Shown here: positions 36,164 to 48,245 of the stretch, piece by piece | How the letters are laid out: each line of letters begins with the position of its first letter | How positions within the stretch are numbered: the stretch's first letter is position 1 | Source of the DNA: Marasmius tenuissimus | Lineage: Eukaryota > Basidiomycota > Agaricomycetes > Agaricales > Marasmiaceae | Direction: 5' to 3' | Assembly (NCBI GenBank): GCA_029532415.1 | Contig: JAQOTA010000071.1 | Span: forward strand, 1-64,000 | DNA length: 64,000 nt | Notes under the pieces: model-generated | Databases searched by the model: none | What the model was told of the DNA's origin: nothing | Seen by the model: only the letters and a program-made list of their open reading frames with translations | Program-made: the position numbers and the translations under genes

Positions 36164-37810
36164 ATGGCTCGCACGCAACTAAAACGGATAGCCCTCCGCA
36201 GCAGGCGCCTTTTGATCTCCGCTGATGCACCGCTTATCCTTGATGGCGCGGTCTTCGTGGAAGGGGATAGAATCGTGGCTTCGGGTTCATGGGACGCGTT
36301 GAGCTCCCAGTTCGACGGCGATTTTCAAGTACGCGACTTGGGCGACGTCACATTGCTCCCCGGACTCTTTGACTGTCACGTTCACCTCTTCATGGACCCA
36401 ACTTCTGGCGTTCATTCCACGTCCGATGGCATTCCCTTGTCGGAGGAAGAGGTTTTCACCCTCATGGGAAGGAATTGCACCCGTGTTCTGGACGCAGGGG
36501 TAACAACAGTACGCGACTTGGGCTGTCCTGGGACATATTCTACGACGATGAGAGACAAGATAGCGAAAAGGGAAGTCATGGGGCCCCGGTGAGTACCTCT
36601 CTTCCTATTAATCCGATCCTGGTGTATCTTTCCATCCCTGACATGTTATCTTCTGGTCAGAATTCTGTCAGCTAATGCACCGATAACTGTCCCGGGGGGA
36701 CATGGCCACGCGTGGGGAGGCATCGCTACTGGCGTGGAAGATTGTCGTAGAGAGGCTAAAAAACGCATCAAAGAGGTGTGTCTATCTCGTTTGATGAAAT
36801 CCCAAATTGTCTGTTTTTGATCGTTTTTTTCCGTCTTGGTTTTCCAGGGTGTTGATGTGATCAAGGTTATGTCTACTGGCGGCTTCATGACCGCCGGAAG
36901 TAACCCTTCAAAAGCTCGGTATACCGTCGAAGAGCTGAAGGCTATCGCTGATGAAGCACATGCGCATGGCATACATGTTACCACACACGCAACTGGCGTT
37001 GAAGGTATAGACCGAGCAGTCGATGCCGGGTTCGACTGCATCGAACACTGTGCATGGAGTATCGGTATGTTATTGCCACTTGTTCGTTCAGCACGAGAGG
37101 ACATAACGTTAAACCCTTCCTCACAGAAAATGGCACGAAATATAATCATTCAATCGCCAAGAAGATCGTAGAAAGGGGCGTAGCGGTTTGTCCGACTATG
37201 AATACCGCCTGCTTAAAAGAAGACTACTTCTGCCCGTGGGATGCTCGTGAAAGGGTGGTGGGGAATCTTGCACGATTACGACAAGCAGGGGCAAAGATGA
37301 TCGTAGGCACTGATAATGGGATAGGTAAGATATCTCTCCGAGCTCATTTCTCCCATCTATGATGTGATCATCGACTGACCTCGTACCTTTAATTCCCAAT
37401 ATTAGGGCTCTGTAATTTCGAGAGATACGCCGACGGTTTGTCGGTATTGACGGAAGCCGGATATACCCTGCGCGAGATAATAGCATCTTCAACCTCAATA
37501 GCCGCAGAAGTATGTGGGCTTGCCCACGAAACTGGTAAACTCCTTCCTGGGATGGCAGCGGACTTGGCGGCTTTCGAGGGCAACCCCCTCGAGAACATTC
37601 AAGCATTTTTCAAACCCCGTTTCGTGATGGTGAGGATGTATCATTTCTGGGGTCTGCAGACTTACTCACGTCAACATTTTGCAGGCGAGAGGCCGAGAGC
37701 ACAAGCTCAGCCCAATACCTCCACCGCAAGACAACTCGGCGATGGCGGCGCATATTCAAAGGACTCTTCGATCTTGGGCCGGGTTTCAAGTGGACACACA
37801 TTCTCATTAA
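36164..37810 (+). CDS. Metal-dependent amidohydrolase
   Basis: Member of the imidazolonepropionase/prolidase-like branch of the amidohydrolase superfamily, which hydrolyses C-N bonds with one or two bound metals. Six exons, 36164-36588, 36661-36775, 36848-37064, 37127-37324, 37406-37629 and 37685-37810, code 434 residues. Metal ligands are visible in order: HxH in [14 protein letters not shown], the Lys of [13 protein letters not shown], the His of HVTTHATG, the His of DCIEHCAWS, and the Asp of [10 protein letters not shown] glycine-rich [10 protein letters not shown] loop lies before the Lys, and the C-terminal [17 protein letters not shown] closes the small beta domain. No signal peptide, so probably cytosolic. 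Substrate not predictable; bacterial relatives act on dipeptides or organophosphates. Confidence 0.92.
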
Positions 37811-38382
37811 CGGTTTCCATTTGCGTTTTTTTATAGAACAGTAGACTTCCTTCAGAGCTTATTTTTCTACTATTGTATTACTTATCATCGTTCTTTCAGC
37901 ACTTGATTTTGAGTACGTATACCCTAGGCTTGCCTGCACCACACTTTCGATGGTCAACGTGATACCATTTCCACTTCATGTCGTGCCCTGTGATTCTCAC
38001 TTTTATAGAAACAACCATACTTGGTTCAGTGATATTACAGTGATATGAAGATACGAAGTTGTAAAACGGATATGAAGTTGTAGAACGACTTTGTGAAGCC
38101 TACTGTAAATGAAAGAAGGTCCGGGCGGCGGGAGTACCCCCTAGGTTCCCCAACTAGCTTGCTGAATCTATTCTTCCGCTTTTGTATACTGTCCGTGGCT
38201 GCAGTCTACTATTTATGACTACTGAACTCCCTATATTAATACCCTCGAGGTGAGCCCAATGATAGTGAGTAAGTATCGAGGCCTGTGGCGTTGCTTACTT
38301 TTCCTGGCATCGGCACGAGAACGGCAAAGGCCGCGATAACTTAATCACAACCACCACCCTCACCACCTTTACGATTTTTACA
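37811..38382. other. Intergenic between amidohydrolase and LRR gene
   Basis: 572 bases. Two near-copies of atatgaag(a/t)(t/)acgaagttgta-like sequence lie around 38040-38085. A CACC-rich stretch comes just before the next ATG. No gene. Confidence 0.5.
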
Positions 38383-40906
38383 ATGTCCTCACAACCTATT
38401 GTCGATCCTCATAACCCTCTTTACTGCCCTTCAATTCCCGCAAATATGTACCTCAGTCAAGTTCTACACCCCATCCGGAATCAGCGCCCAAAATCCCAAG
38501 CTAACAAGATGAATCTCAACATTCTCACCTCTTCCAGAATACGCAAGGGATCTACACGTAATTCAGGTTCTATCTCGTCGTTTGTTCGCATGTTACACCA
38601 TTGGCATGATAGCGTTCTCCGGTCGAAGGAAAAGGAAGGTTTAGCGTCGAATTCGAATGATTGTATGGATTTCGGACCTCCTCGCATAGTAGAGTCGATG
38701 AAGAACAACAGCAAAACTCATCACAGAATGAACAATATTGTAGCCGCTAGTCGATCTGGTCCTCGTACGAGAGCAAAGTCTCGCGCTCAGACACGGAACG
38801 TCGACGATGGGCTGCCTTCCAAGGACCATGTTGTGCCTTCTCTGACGACGTCGAATCCAGCATCGCCGGCAGTCGTCATGAAGAAGGGTGCTCACAAGCC
38901 GTCAGCAGTGGCTTCGTCGAAATCCGGGTCACTGATTCGCCCTTTTTGGGATATCTCGGGCTCGTCAGATTCAACTTTGGCATCGCCTACGTTCTCAGTG
39001 GCCCAGGTCGGCAACGAAACAGAGCTCAATATTCTACCACCTGGATTACGAAGCGATCAAGAGCACTCGGGCTTGGTCGATACCCTTCTCATTCATCCCA
39101 CTCTTACCGCTCCTGTTACGACAAAACCGAAAACGATGATCCTAAAGTCTCTTCTACGCCGTGCCGTTCCTGCTATCACCCTCAGTACCCGTGTTCAATC
39201 TGATGACACTTCTCAGAACTATCAGTGCTCTATCTTTGACTTGAAGTCCCGCAAACGGAAGCTTGAAGAGCTCTTTCCTGATCTCCTAATCCCCTCCGAA
39301 AGTAGCGGAACGAAGAGGCACAAAGGAATTCAAATCAATGCGTCACCAAGGGGGGGCTCTTTCAATGTGCAATACTCCGGGTCGGATGACGATGAGGACG
39401 ATGTATACGATTATGCGCTTCCTCGTGAATGTTTTCGGGATCTTTTTCAGGACAAGCAAGCTGCCAAGGAGCTCTTGTCTCCTCGAGACGGAGGCAATAC
39501 GGAATCTCAGAAGACGTCGGCAGAGGAACGTATCAAGTCGTTGGAAGGTACGCATATATGCACTTGTCTCCGCTACTTGGGGCTCACGTCGGCCTAGACG
39601 CCCTTTACGGCCATCCAATTGGGACCGAGTCTCCTAGAGGGTACGGAATTCTCCTCGAAAAGCTGGATACTATGATGCCTGGGATTCGGTTGAGGCAGAG
39701 GTTATCGGAAGCCACATATTCCGGAGATTTATTGCCATTCGGCAACCAGCCAGAAGGGGAAGACGGTCTCAATTGGGGCGGGTACATGCCAGTTCAGGGA
39801 AGAGGTAGAATTAGGGAGAGGAGCCACCAAGGGGTGGCGGATTTCCTTGGGGAAGAAGGTATTCGCTCCTACATACCATTCGCAGGAAAACGCATTGACC
39901 GATCGTTATTATACCATTCTCTACAGGGCTCCTCAACGAACGAGTGATGGAAATCCTAAGAACGTCCGAGATCAGGCGATTGGATATGGCTCCATCCCTA
40001 GCCGATGAAGGAGGGCTAAACCTCGGAGGAAGGGACACATTCAAAGGTAGGGCTCGATTTTGTCCCTTGAACTTCATTTGGATATCTTCATGCCTTCTTC
40101 GTAGTGTTTGGCAAACCCAACAGCTTCCTCTTCCTCTCCGAACTTACGTTCTCTGGGTCTCCGGTCAATGACATAGACCTCCTGCATATCATTCGTCTGC
40201 CAAGGCTGAAGCGCCTGTGGTTGGAGAATACTGACATTTGTGATGAGGCGTAAGTGGACTTGGTAACAACGCTTTCGTCGCGCTGAGCCTATTCCATACT
40301 CAGAATTTACCATCTAACGGGCCTGCGAAGCACTCTTTGCGCCCTTTCGGTAGCCAACAATCCTCGCATCACGGACGACGCCATTCCAGCCCTCGTCCTC
40401 CTGAACAAACTCCAGTTCTTATCACTCGCCGGAACTGGTATCGGGATGGTGGGACTGCGCAAACTCGCGAGCGTCATCAACGGGGAAAAACGAGTTGTCG
40501 ATGTCGAAATTCCTGAAAAGTGCGAGATTTACGTCGCCAGTGAGTCGTTTGCCTCGTGTACATCGGGATCAACTGAAAATTGATGACCTCCCCAATAGAC
40601 CTCGAGACTAGCGCCCATTATCTCCTGCAGATCCCGCCTCCTCTGATCAGCGTTCCATCCCTTTGCGGCCAGCTTTCGATAGGCGCACTCAAACGAAACC
40701 TTGAGGCACATTACGCTGTGGCTGCAACACGGGCTCCACCTCCTGGACTCCCGCCGCCTCTCAGGCTCGATAGGGCTGGCGGATCGTCCAGTACGGCGAC
40801 AGAAGTTGCGGCTTTTCTGACCAAGGCCGAGATGAAGGAGAAATTGGAAGGGATTCTCAGAATGAGGGAGGTTGACCTGCTGGTGAAGGGAATGGTTTTC
40901 GGTTGA
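38383..40906 (+). CDS. Leucine-rich-repeat (RNI-like) protein
   Basis: Six exons, 38383-39547, 39598-39804, 39927-40046, 40105-40249, 40304-40539 and 40599-40906, code 726 residues. The N-terminal 385 residues are low-complexity and basic, with a probable nuclear signal near [12 protein letters not shown] and an acidic patch [12 protein letters not shown]. From about residue 500 there are irregular leucine-rich repeats: [58 protein letters not shown] and [18 protein letters not shown]. Repeats with ITD and GTxI turns resemble the RNI/cysteine-containing class that forms protein-binding arcs. The C-terminus is helical. Exon 3's acceptor was chosen to keep the frame; another CAG 37 bases earlier would end the protein after 20 more codons. 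The partner and process are unknown. Confidence 0.8.
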
Positions 40907-43747
40907 AGGTCCTTCTATCAGTTAATTCATCTTATTGTTTTCGTTCACATCGCTTTCTCTGCACTGCCTGGGCCTTGTTGTCGTTGTCTCCAGTCTTGTG
41001 TCTCATGTTACCTCTTCGTCATGTTGTCTTGGTATTGATGTCCGGCCCTTTGCCTTAATGTTTCTTCTCTCCGCCCTCCATTGCGTCAGTCGGCGTCTCT
41101 CAGTCATTGTGCGATACGTAGTAGTATGGACTTGTGTACGGTTAGAATTAGAAGGATCATGAATCACGGGCCAAGTGGTCCTTAATCTCAACATTCGCGC
41201 ATGATACCTTGGCTGACAATCCACCCGATGGTCCGCCAGCTCCACGATGTTCTCGAGCTACAATCCCAGCTGCACCAGACTATCGGTTGACGCACGGTCA
41301 ACGGCGGCCGATGCAATGGTTGATGTAGCGCGTGGCATGCGGTCTGAGAGTTCGCACCCTCAAAAGTCCAATAGTTGGCCTCACTCTCTCCGTGCCTCCG
41401 CCTACCACCCGATGGGTCTGGGACCGTTTCCTGGCATAGACTGGTGAACTTTGTAGCGGCGGGTGGCGTCATGTCTATCTACAGACTGCCAGACCGTGGA
41501 CGAAGTGCGTCTATACAAAAGGCTGACGCTCCCGGGATCAGGAACCGTAAAGCCTTTGACATCTTTATTGAGACCGAGTCCCACCCATTATACACACGCC
41601 TTTCAACCTGCCACACGCTATCCGCCGGTGGCGCACGACTGTCGACAAGTGTATGTCCAACCTCGTGCAACGTCGACGAGAAGTATGTCTATATTATCTG
41701 AACACCGGGGTCCTATGTATCGTCACTCGTGGGTTGCTCCCGAACACTTCCATCTCGAGATTGAATACCTCGGTGGCTTTATCCTACATAGCTCCATACC
41801 TCCCCGCCGATCACGATTAATATCTGGGGCCCCGTCCAAGTCAGGGTCCAGAATAGATCCACAAAAAAAATATACAACGTGCGCACATAACAGTATGGCG
41901 GGCTACCACACATCCACAGTATTTTTGGTCAGTTTTTTTTCTCAAGGCGCTCCCGCAACGATACGTACAACGTACCGTTGAAACGGAAGGAGTTTAGACA
42001 ACGCGCTACGCGGGGAAGATCAGAATGAGAAGATAGCAACTGAGAATAGGTCCCCGTCGTTCTAATGGGCTGAACTTCATATGAGATAAGGAGGTCCTGA
42101 GGAAGTTCAAGGATAGGCTTCACCGGGACCTCGGCGTTCGTGTTCGTAAGGGAGCTTTGAGGCACATGGCGCGCCTGGATGACCTATCGTCAACATATAG
42201 TTCTCGAGTACTGGCCTGGTGGGGGCTGGAACTCGGTTTCAGTGCGAAGCAAGTCGAGTTCCTACTTAGTTCGGTAGTTGATTATCGGTACGAGACGTGA
42301 GACACAGAATTGACATACAAGAACACAAATGAACAGCTTCTCAGCATGCCCGAGTTCATGTTCGCTGGCAGGCCTGTGTGGAGATTCTGCCATTGGAGCT
42401 GTGAGTATTGTATGAGGGACCCTGGACGAAGTCGGCACTTGTCTGTGGGAATCGACGAATCGTCGGAGATGGCCTGTTTAGAGAAACCCAACGAGCCTTG
42501 AAGGCACGGGCCCTGGAAATGGCCACCTCCCGAGACCTAGTGACTTTGGATTGTTCGAAAATCGTTCGTTGCCAGCTTTTACAACATACCTGTTCGGTCC
42601 ATGCAACATCTCGATCTCAGGCCTACTGACGTCGATCTCCGACGACTGTATCCCTTCTCACACACCGCGGAACTTGGGAGGTACAGCTTCTATGCTCGGA
42701 TTGTTATTGGGTCTCATCGGAAGTTCCCGAGGATGCAGTACATATGTATGTCAATTCTATACGTCTGTTTTCAATTGCAAGCAGAGTGTCAGCTTACACC
42801 ATATCACGGACATCAGTTACTTACGTTCTTTGCCGTCTCCCAGGCTTTCAAGTCCACACCAATACACATTGCCTTTAGATCCCCGGCGACATTGAAACTT
42901 GAGCATCGAGCTATCGGAGGCTATAAGTTCTCGCTGACACTAGCGCGTATCCCGAGCGAGCCCGAGTAGAATTCCGTTTCAACCAGAGTTCGAGGAATCA
43001 TCGGTCTAGGGCCGCCCAAAGAGATCACCGATGCCGGCGGTATCGAGGTCGGTATGTCGGTATACTTGGGTGACAGAGAAAAGACAAAATAAGGGATCCC
43101 CAGTCGAATTTCTGATGTTCTCCAGCGATATCATCGCGGCGAAATGGCTACTCAAGAGGTGCTTTGAGTGGTACTATAACGTAGGGACGCTTCTGACCAT
43201 TACGTCCCATTTCCCTTCGAGAGTTTTCTCCAAATGCTAGAGTCTGATTCGGTATCGAAGATGGAAAGCTCATCAGAATCCTAGAAAGAGTCGTCAAGTT
43301 GCAGGCCGCGGGTCTTGGGTCTAATTCTAATGGTTCTTTTCTCAGAGATGAAGCATATGTGTCGTTTGCCGTCATATCAGTGAGTTTAGGAGATATGTCA
43401 AAAAGACAGACTAGAAGCTGTTTGACGACGCGCTTTGCACACGGACAGTCACCAAAGGTGAGGCTTAGAGGTGGAAGAACAGGACAAATGTCATTTAGCG
43501 CTCAAGCGCTCAAGAGTCAGCTTGTGATGGATCGTGCGAATGCATGTCCAAATATGGACTCAATCATCACACTCTCAAGTTCAACCTGGACCACACAATT
43601 TGACGCAAAGTCGTTGAGCAACATCAACACGGTGAGCTCTCGTTCTTATCCAAAAGCTTAGAAAACGATTCAAACGCGCTTTTTACCGAAATTAGAACCC
43701 TTCTCAGTCGTCTGAATTTCACGACCGGAAATTTCACGACGCACAAA
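40907..43747. other. Gene-poor region with decayed frames
   Basis: 2.8 kb without a supported intact gene. Between 42.3 and 43.6 kb plus-strand frames change repeatedly (for example SALVCGNRRIVGDGLFRE, GLLLGLIGSSRGC, ITDAGGIEVGMSVYLG) and are cut by stops, as in a gene relic. I could not assign the relic to a family. The right end is the promoter of the U5-40K gene. Confidence 0.45.
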
Positions 43748-45130
43748 ATGTCGAAACGATCAAGCTCTCCTTCATCCGGGCAAGGACAGTTGATAAAACG
43801 GTCAAAGTCAGATGAACCTTCAAACACGAATCAAATAGCCATCTCAAGCAACAATGACCCGAGGAACAAGGCTCTTATCAGAAGTGTTCAGAGAACGAGT
43901 AATTTGGAGGCACCAATAGTTAGTCTAGCTGGCGCGCATTCAGTGAGTTATTCGATTATCTTTTGTTATAGTTTACTCAGGCGAGACAATGTTCTATGCT
44001 AGAACGAAATATTGAGCTGTCGATTCTCTCCGAACGGCCAAAATGTTGCTGCTTGCTCCTCCGACCGGAGTATTTCTCTATGGAGAACATACCCACCTAA
44101 TACCAACTACGCTCTGCTCTCAAACTTGACAAAAGCACCCATTCTCGACTTCCAGTGGTCTCGTTTCTCTCCAATAATCTATGCAGTCTCAGCAGACCAT
44201 CTTTTATCAATGATTGACACCACCACTGGGGAGCGCGTTCGAAAGGTTCGAGCACACAAAGAGATCATCAATTGCGTCGACAACGTCATTGCAGGGGGCG
44301 CAGGAGTTGAGCTGGTTGCAACAGGGAGTGATGATGGGACTGTGAAGGTCTGGGAAGGAGCTGAAAGCTCCGCAGGTGACTTGGCGGATGGAGGAAAAAG
44401 AGCTGTTGCAACATTAGAGGTTGGTTGTCCGGTCACAGCGGTTGCTTGGTCACAGGATGGACAGACACTGTATGCTGGAGCTGTGGACAACGAGATTCAT
44501 GTGCGTCTTCTGATTCTCTTTACCACATTCCTGAATTTGCCTGACGCTTTGCACTCTTCCATACGTCTAGGTATTTGACTTTCGAAAGCTAGCGGAAACT
44601 TCGACCCTCTCCGGACACACTGATACGCCCACATCTCTCGCCATCTCTCCCAATGGGCAATACATTCTATCCCCTTCTCTGTCCTCGCAAACGCTTATTC
44701 ACGACATTCGCCCGTTCTCCCCGAGCCCTACCAGGATACATCGCACGCTCCATGGTGCGCCCGCGGGCTTCGAGAACACCTTACTGAGGGGGGCATGGAG
44801 CAAGGATGATGGAGGCAAACGGGTCGCCGTGGGAGGTGCTGATCGTATGGTATGTATATGGGATGTCGAAAGTGCAAAGGTCTTGTACAAGGTAAGTTTT
44901 ACTATTGAGGGGTCTTGGGAGCTCGTTCTAACAGCCCATTCTTCGACAGCTTCCGGGGCACAAAGGGACTGTAACGTCCGTTGACTTCCATCCGCAAGAG
45001 CCTATCAGTACGTCTTTTGTATCACTATTCATGAAGTGCGCCAGATATCGATCAACTGCCTCTAGTCCTCACTGGAAGCAAAGACGGTACCATGATTCTT
45101 GGTGAAATCGAGCCAAGTGTTACTACATAG
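43748..45130 (+). CDS. SNRNP40: U5 snRNP 40-kDa WD40 protein
   Basis: WD40 propeller protein of the U5 snRNP, bound to Prp8 in the spliceosome. Five exons, 43748-43942, 44003-44500, 44571-44891, 44950-45007 and 45066-45130, code 378 residues. A Ser-rich basic N-terminus (SGQGQLIKRSKSDEP) leads to LEAPIVSLAGAHS and then seven blades, including NEILSCRFSPNGQNVAACSS, ATGSDDGTVKVWEG, GAVDNEIHVFDFRKL, SGHTDTPTSLAISPNGQYIL, GGADRMVCIWDVESAKVLYK, LPGHKGTVTSVDFHPQEPII and LTGSKDGTMILGEI. Length and blade order match SNRNP40/Spf38. Introns are GT-AG and phases close. The first blade sits on exon 2. Likely nuclear and constitutively expressed. Confidence 0.92.
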
Positions 45131-46117
45131 CCTGGTGTTCCTTCTCGTATTCTTGGCGAAAAGACTGAGCTCGTTGGCGCTGATTTGAAGACAACGACCG
45201 TCTGGTGAAGCGTGACCAGGAACGCCGGACCTTTCTGTGGAATCCGAGGTAGGTTCACCGCGGAGTAAGCATGAGCTTCCAGCGTTATCGGGCCTCAGAC
45301 ATTGGAGATGGTGTTTGTGATGGGAATCTGGCTGAATGGGAGCTTCGAAACGAGTGCAAGGAGGCGGATGTGTGCACCGTGGGCCGCTAACGATTAGCGG
45401 ATCCCTGCGTGTCCGACTGACTCCACGGTGCTCTTTTAAGTTTTAACGTTTCCATGAGGTCGTACTACATGAATCCCAATGTCTTTGGTCCCGAGGGCTC
45501 GAATGGAACATGAGCTTTGCCTGAAGGAGGTTGCACGGAACGTGACCCGCCGGAAGGTACGAAAGCTGAGATCACGTTCAGGCCATCTATGGAGAGTTGG
45601 ACTGGGTGTTGCAGATATGGCACCACGTTGCTTGCTCAAAACCCCGGTGGGCCACCCTTCGACACGTATCTTCAGGGCACTCCGCGTACATCATACATAT
45701 CCGCAGGCTAGCATCCGCAGTTGCTATCAGTTGACAGGGCCGGGCCCAGGCAGACTACACAGACGAAACATCTCGTTGTAAGTTGTCCTTCGAGAACATA
45801 CGCGAACCAAGTGACACCCCCCAGCCCAGGTCGATACTACCTCAGAATTGCAATTAACGTGGTGATATGCATACAACTTCCGAGCTACTGCAGAGGGCAC
45901 CATTTAACCGATTCCGTTGTCTCTAAGTTCACTCCTTTATGTGTCAACTCGTGGCTTGGTCGTGCCAAGTCGGCCACCGTTCTTGCAGACGCGGTGATGC
46001 AGATGTGTACTGCGCAGTGTGCCTGGGAATAGGGTCGTTGAGAATTAAATTGAAAAACAGTGCCTATAAAAACGACGTACTTACCATAGACTGCTCACAA
46101 TTCCTCATTATCGCAAT
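45131..46117. other. Intergenic, no supported gene
   Basis: About 990 bases between the U5-40K gene and the small secreted protein gene. Overlapping short frames around 45.48-45.78 kb lack any motif. Confidence 0.5.
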
Positions 46118-46625
46118 ATGCTCGGTTTCAGCTCAATGGTCGACCTCGTTCTCGCCGGCGTAGCGTCTCTCTCGCCCATGCGTGCTTCTCTTCCAAATCA
46201 CGCCGATTGCACCGTCATATTTACCCCAACGGTGGCCGTTGTGCCCCACAAGGACCTCTGGGTAGGCCTCACAAATGGTGAGCATAGTCCCCGATCTTCG
46301 GAGCAGGATATTGACATTGACATTCTTCGTATAGCAATTGGCCATAACCTCGAAGAAGCTAGTGGTAGTATAGGCTACTCCGTGAGTCTTTAATAGTCTA
46401 AGTACAATCTATCCGATGTTCTGATGTTTCATGTTGCAAATCTAGGGGGTGTCCGACCTACATGTCAAGGACAACAACGACGGAGCCTTCACACACCATG
46501 CACAATACGGCTCGGAAGGCCTTACAGCAGAGGAGGTTAAAGCTTTGATTGAAGGCCTCTCTGGCAGAACGTTGAAAGGGACTGAAACCCAGGCGTTCTT
46601 GATCAACTCAGTCACTTGTGCCTAA
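46118..46625 (+). CDS. Small secreted protein of unknown function
   Basis: Three exons, 46118-46277, 46335-46381 and 46446-46625, code 128 residues. The N-terminus has a hydrophobic segment, MLGFSSMVDLVLAGVASLSP, that could be a signal peptide. The mature part has two cysteines only, one in HADCTVIF near the start and one in INSVTCA at the very end, consistent with a single disulphide tying the ends together. SDLHVKDNNDGAFTHHAQY and LTAEEVKALIEGL suggest a compact alpha/beta fold. Many agaricomycetes have short secreted proteins of this kind, but I do not recognise a named family. No homologous neighbour in the window. Confidence 0.72.
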
Positions 46626-47123
46626 GGGTTGGGAGATGCGATGAGGGACAAACCAAGCCTGCACACAACCTTCACCTTGACAACAGTACACACCCTCGTT
46701 CGCATCTGTAGGGTGACCGGAGTCAGCCCGAGTCTGGAGAGTGAATAGATAGCTGGTAGACGCACTGTCTCAGAACGACCCTTCCTGCATCGACCTACTA
46801 TCTGCTGTTCTTCCCGGAAGCCTGGCTGGCACTCGAGGAATGTCCAGTTCCAAACAGAGCCGATTCAATGATCGTCGCGACATGAGACGAATAAGCTTGA
46901 TTGAAGGTGGCCAAAGCGTGTTCAGCACTGAGAGTGATCGATCAGTATGGGCGAAAAAGAGTGATAGATTGTGTGACAGTAAGATACGCGAGTGAGGAGA
47001 TGGATACAGTACACGGACAAGATCAAGACCGTTTAGGAAGAGATTTGAACCAGTACACAGATTGATCGTGGAAGATGTAACATTCGGACTCATTCATGCC
47101 TCTCTTCTCGCATGTAATCCCTC
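46626..47123. other. Convergent intergenic region
   Basis: About 500 bases between converging stop codons. A minus-strand frame of 107 codons (47093-46770) has no family support and lies in the expected 3' region. Confidence 0.5.
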
Positions 47124-48041
47124 CTACGCAAGAAGAAAACTGGGCCGATCGCCGTTAGACAAAAAGAATCTCTTCATCCAGAAATTCTGACGTACCGAGT
47201 CTCTAACCTCCCAGACTGCGGCTTCCAAGCCAGGATCGCCGAACTCTCGTTTGATCGCCATCAAGCACTTCTTGATATCTTTGATGTATTCTTTACTCCA
47301 GGCCCAACCAGTGATCTCTCCAAACTGGTTATACTCCACCTCAACACATCTCCTCTCGGTATCGCTCAACATTGGTACATCCGTCATGCCCACGCTGACC
47401 ACAGGGCACATCGCAAGAGTCTCCCTAAGCCTGACACAAGCTCGCGACGTCTTGGGCAATACACCCTCGACATTAGGAGGGCGAGGAGGATACCGTTTGG
47501 CAAATTCAGCAGTTGAACTTGCCTCCAGGACATCAAGCCACTTCTTCTGCTGTTTTCTCTCCTCCGCGAGAGAGCGTTGGCTACTAGGGGCAGGAGCAGT
47601 TGCCTGTAATACAGCCCAACATTCGTCGAATAACCATTGACCCATACTCTCTTTGAGTTGCCTCTCGCGCTGTGCAATCACTTGTGCTGGTGACTGGCGT
47701 TGCTTCGTTTGGCCCTCGGCCTGTGCGAGTTCGGTTGCTGCTTGCACGACTGGAGGGCTCTTCATGTAGGCGTTGATCGCCTTCTTCAACTGAGGTCTCG
47801 TCTCTGCAACACCCTCGTTGATACACCAAGTAATGTAAGATGGGGGAACCTCTAAGAGAGTCTTTCCGTTGTGCTTTCCAAAGTCGAAACGATACGGTTC
47901 TTGCGAGGGCTTTGGCTTCCGGGTCGACGAACCTGCCATCGGGATTTGAGACTTTTGGAACTGGGAGGGCCGTTTCGTAGGAGATGAGGGTGGGTAGGGA
48001 GAAACAGATGCTTTCGAAGGTTTTGTGGGAGACCTAGGCAT
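47124..48041 (-). CDS. ExoX-C-like domain protein, single exon
   Basis: An intronless frame of 305 residues, unusual in this window. After a Pro/Ser/Lys-rich leader of 50 residues comes YRFDFGKHNGKTLLEVPPSY and ITWCINEGV (50-78), matching the ExoX-like C-terminal domain pattern FxFGKxxGKxLxEVPxxYLxW, found at the C-terminus of bacterial exonuclease X and in fungal proteins of unknown role. The remaining 200 residues are helical with a Gln/Lys-rich coiled-coil-like part, then a conserved-looking EYNQFGEITGWAWSKEYIKD segment. No nuclease catalytic residues are seen, so a binding role is more likely than cleavage. It diverges from the lipase gene with only 204 bases between start codons. Confidence 0.78.
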   Translation of the reverse strand: MPRSPTKPSKASVSPYPPSSPTKRPSQFQKSQIPMAGSSTRKPKPSQEPYRFDFGKHNGKTLLEVPPSYITWCINEGVAETRPQLKKAINAYMKSPPVVQAATELAQAEGQTKQRQSPAQVIAQRERQLKESMGQWLFDECWAVLQATAPAPSSQRSLAEERKQQKKWLDVLEASSTAEFAKRYPPRPPNVEGVLPKTSRACVRLRETLAMCPVVSVGMTDVPMLSDTERRCVEVEYNQFGEITGWAWSKEYIKDIKKCLMAIKREFGDPGLEAAVWEVRDSVRQNFWMKRFFLSNGDRPSFLLA

Positions 48042-48245
48042 TATTTTAAGGGTTCAGATGACGGACAAAGGGAACTCTGAGTTGCAAGAACGCCAGCTGA
48101 GCGTCGGGACAAGATGTGACAGGGTCAGAGTGTGTCAGATGACCGTGACACATCGCGTGGTCAATGCTGGGCGTGTCTCGGCAAGTTCCGTTTGCCCTAA
48201 GAAAGGTTAGTTGCGCTTATGCCCACTTTCCTCTGAACCACCACC
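48042..48245. promoter_or_regulatory. Short divergent promoter, ExoX-C-like gene and lipase
   Basis: 204 bases between opposing start codons. It includes gtgtgtcagatgaccgtgacacatc, where tgtca and tgaca pair as an imperfect inverted repeat. Confidence 0.45.
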
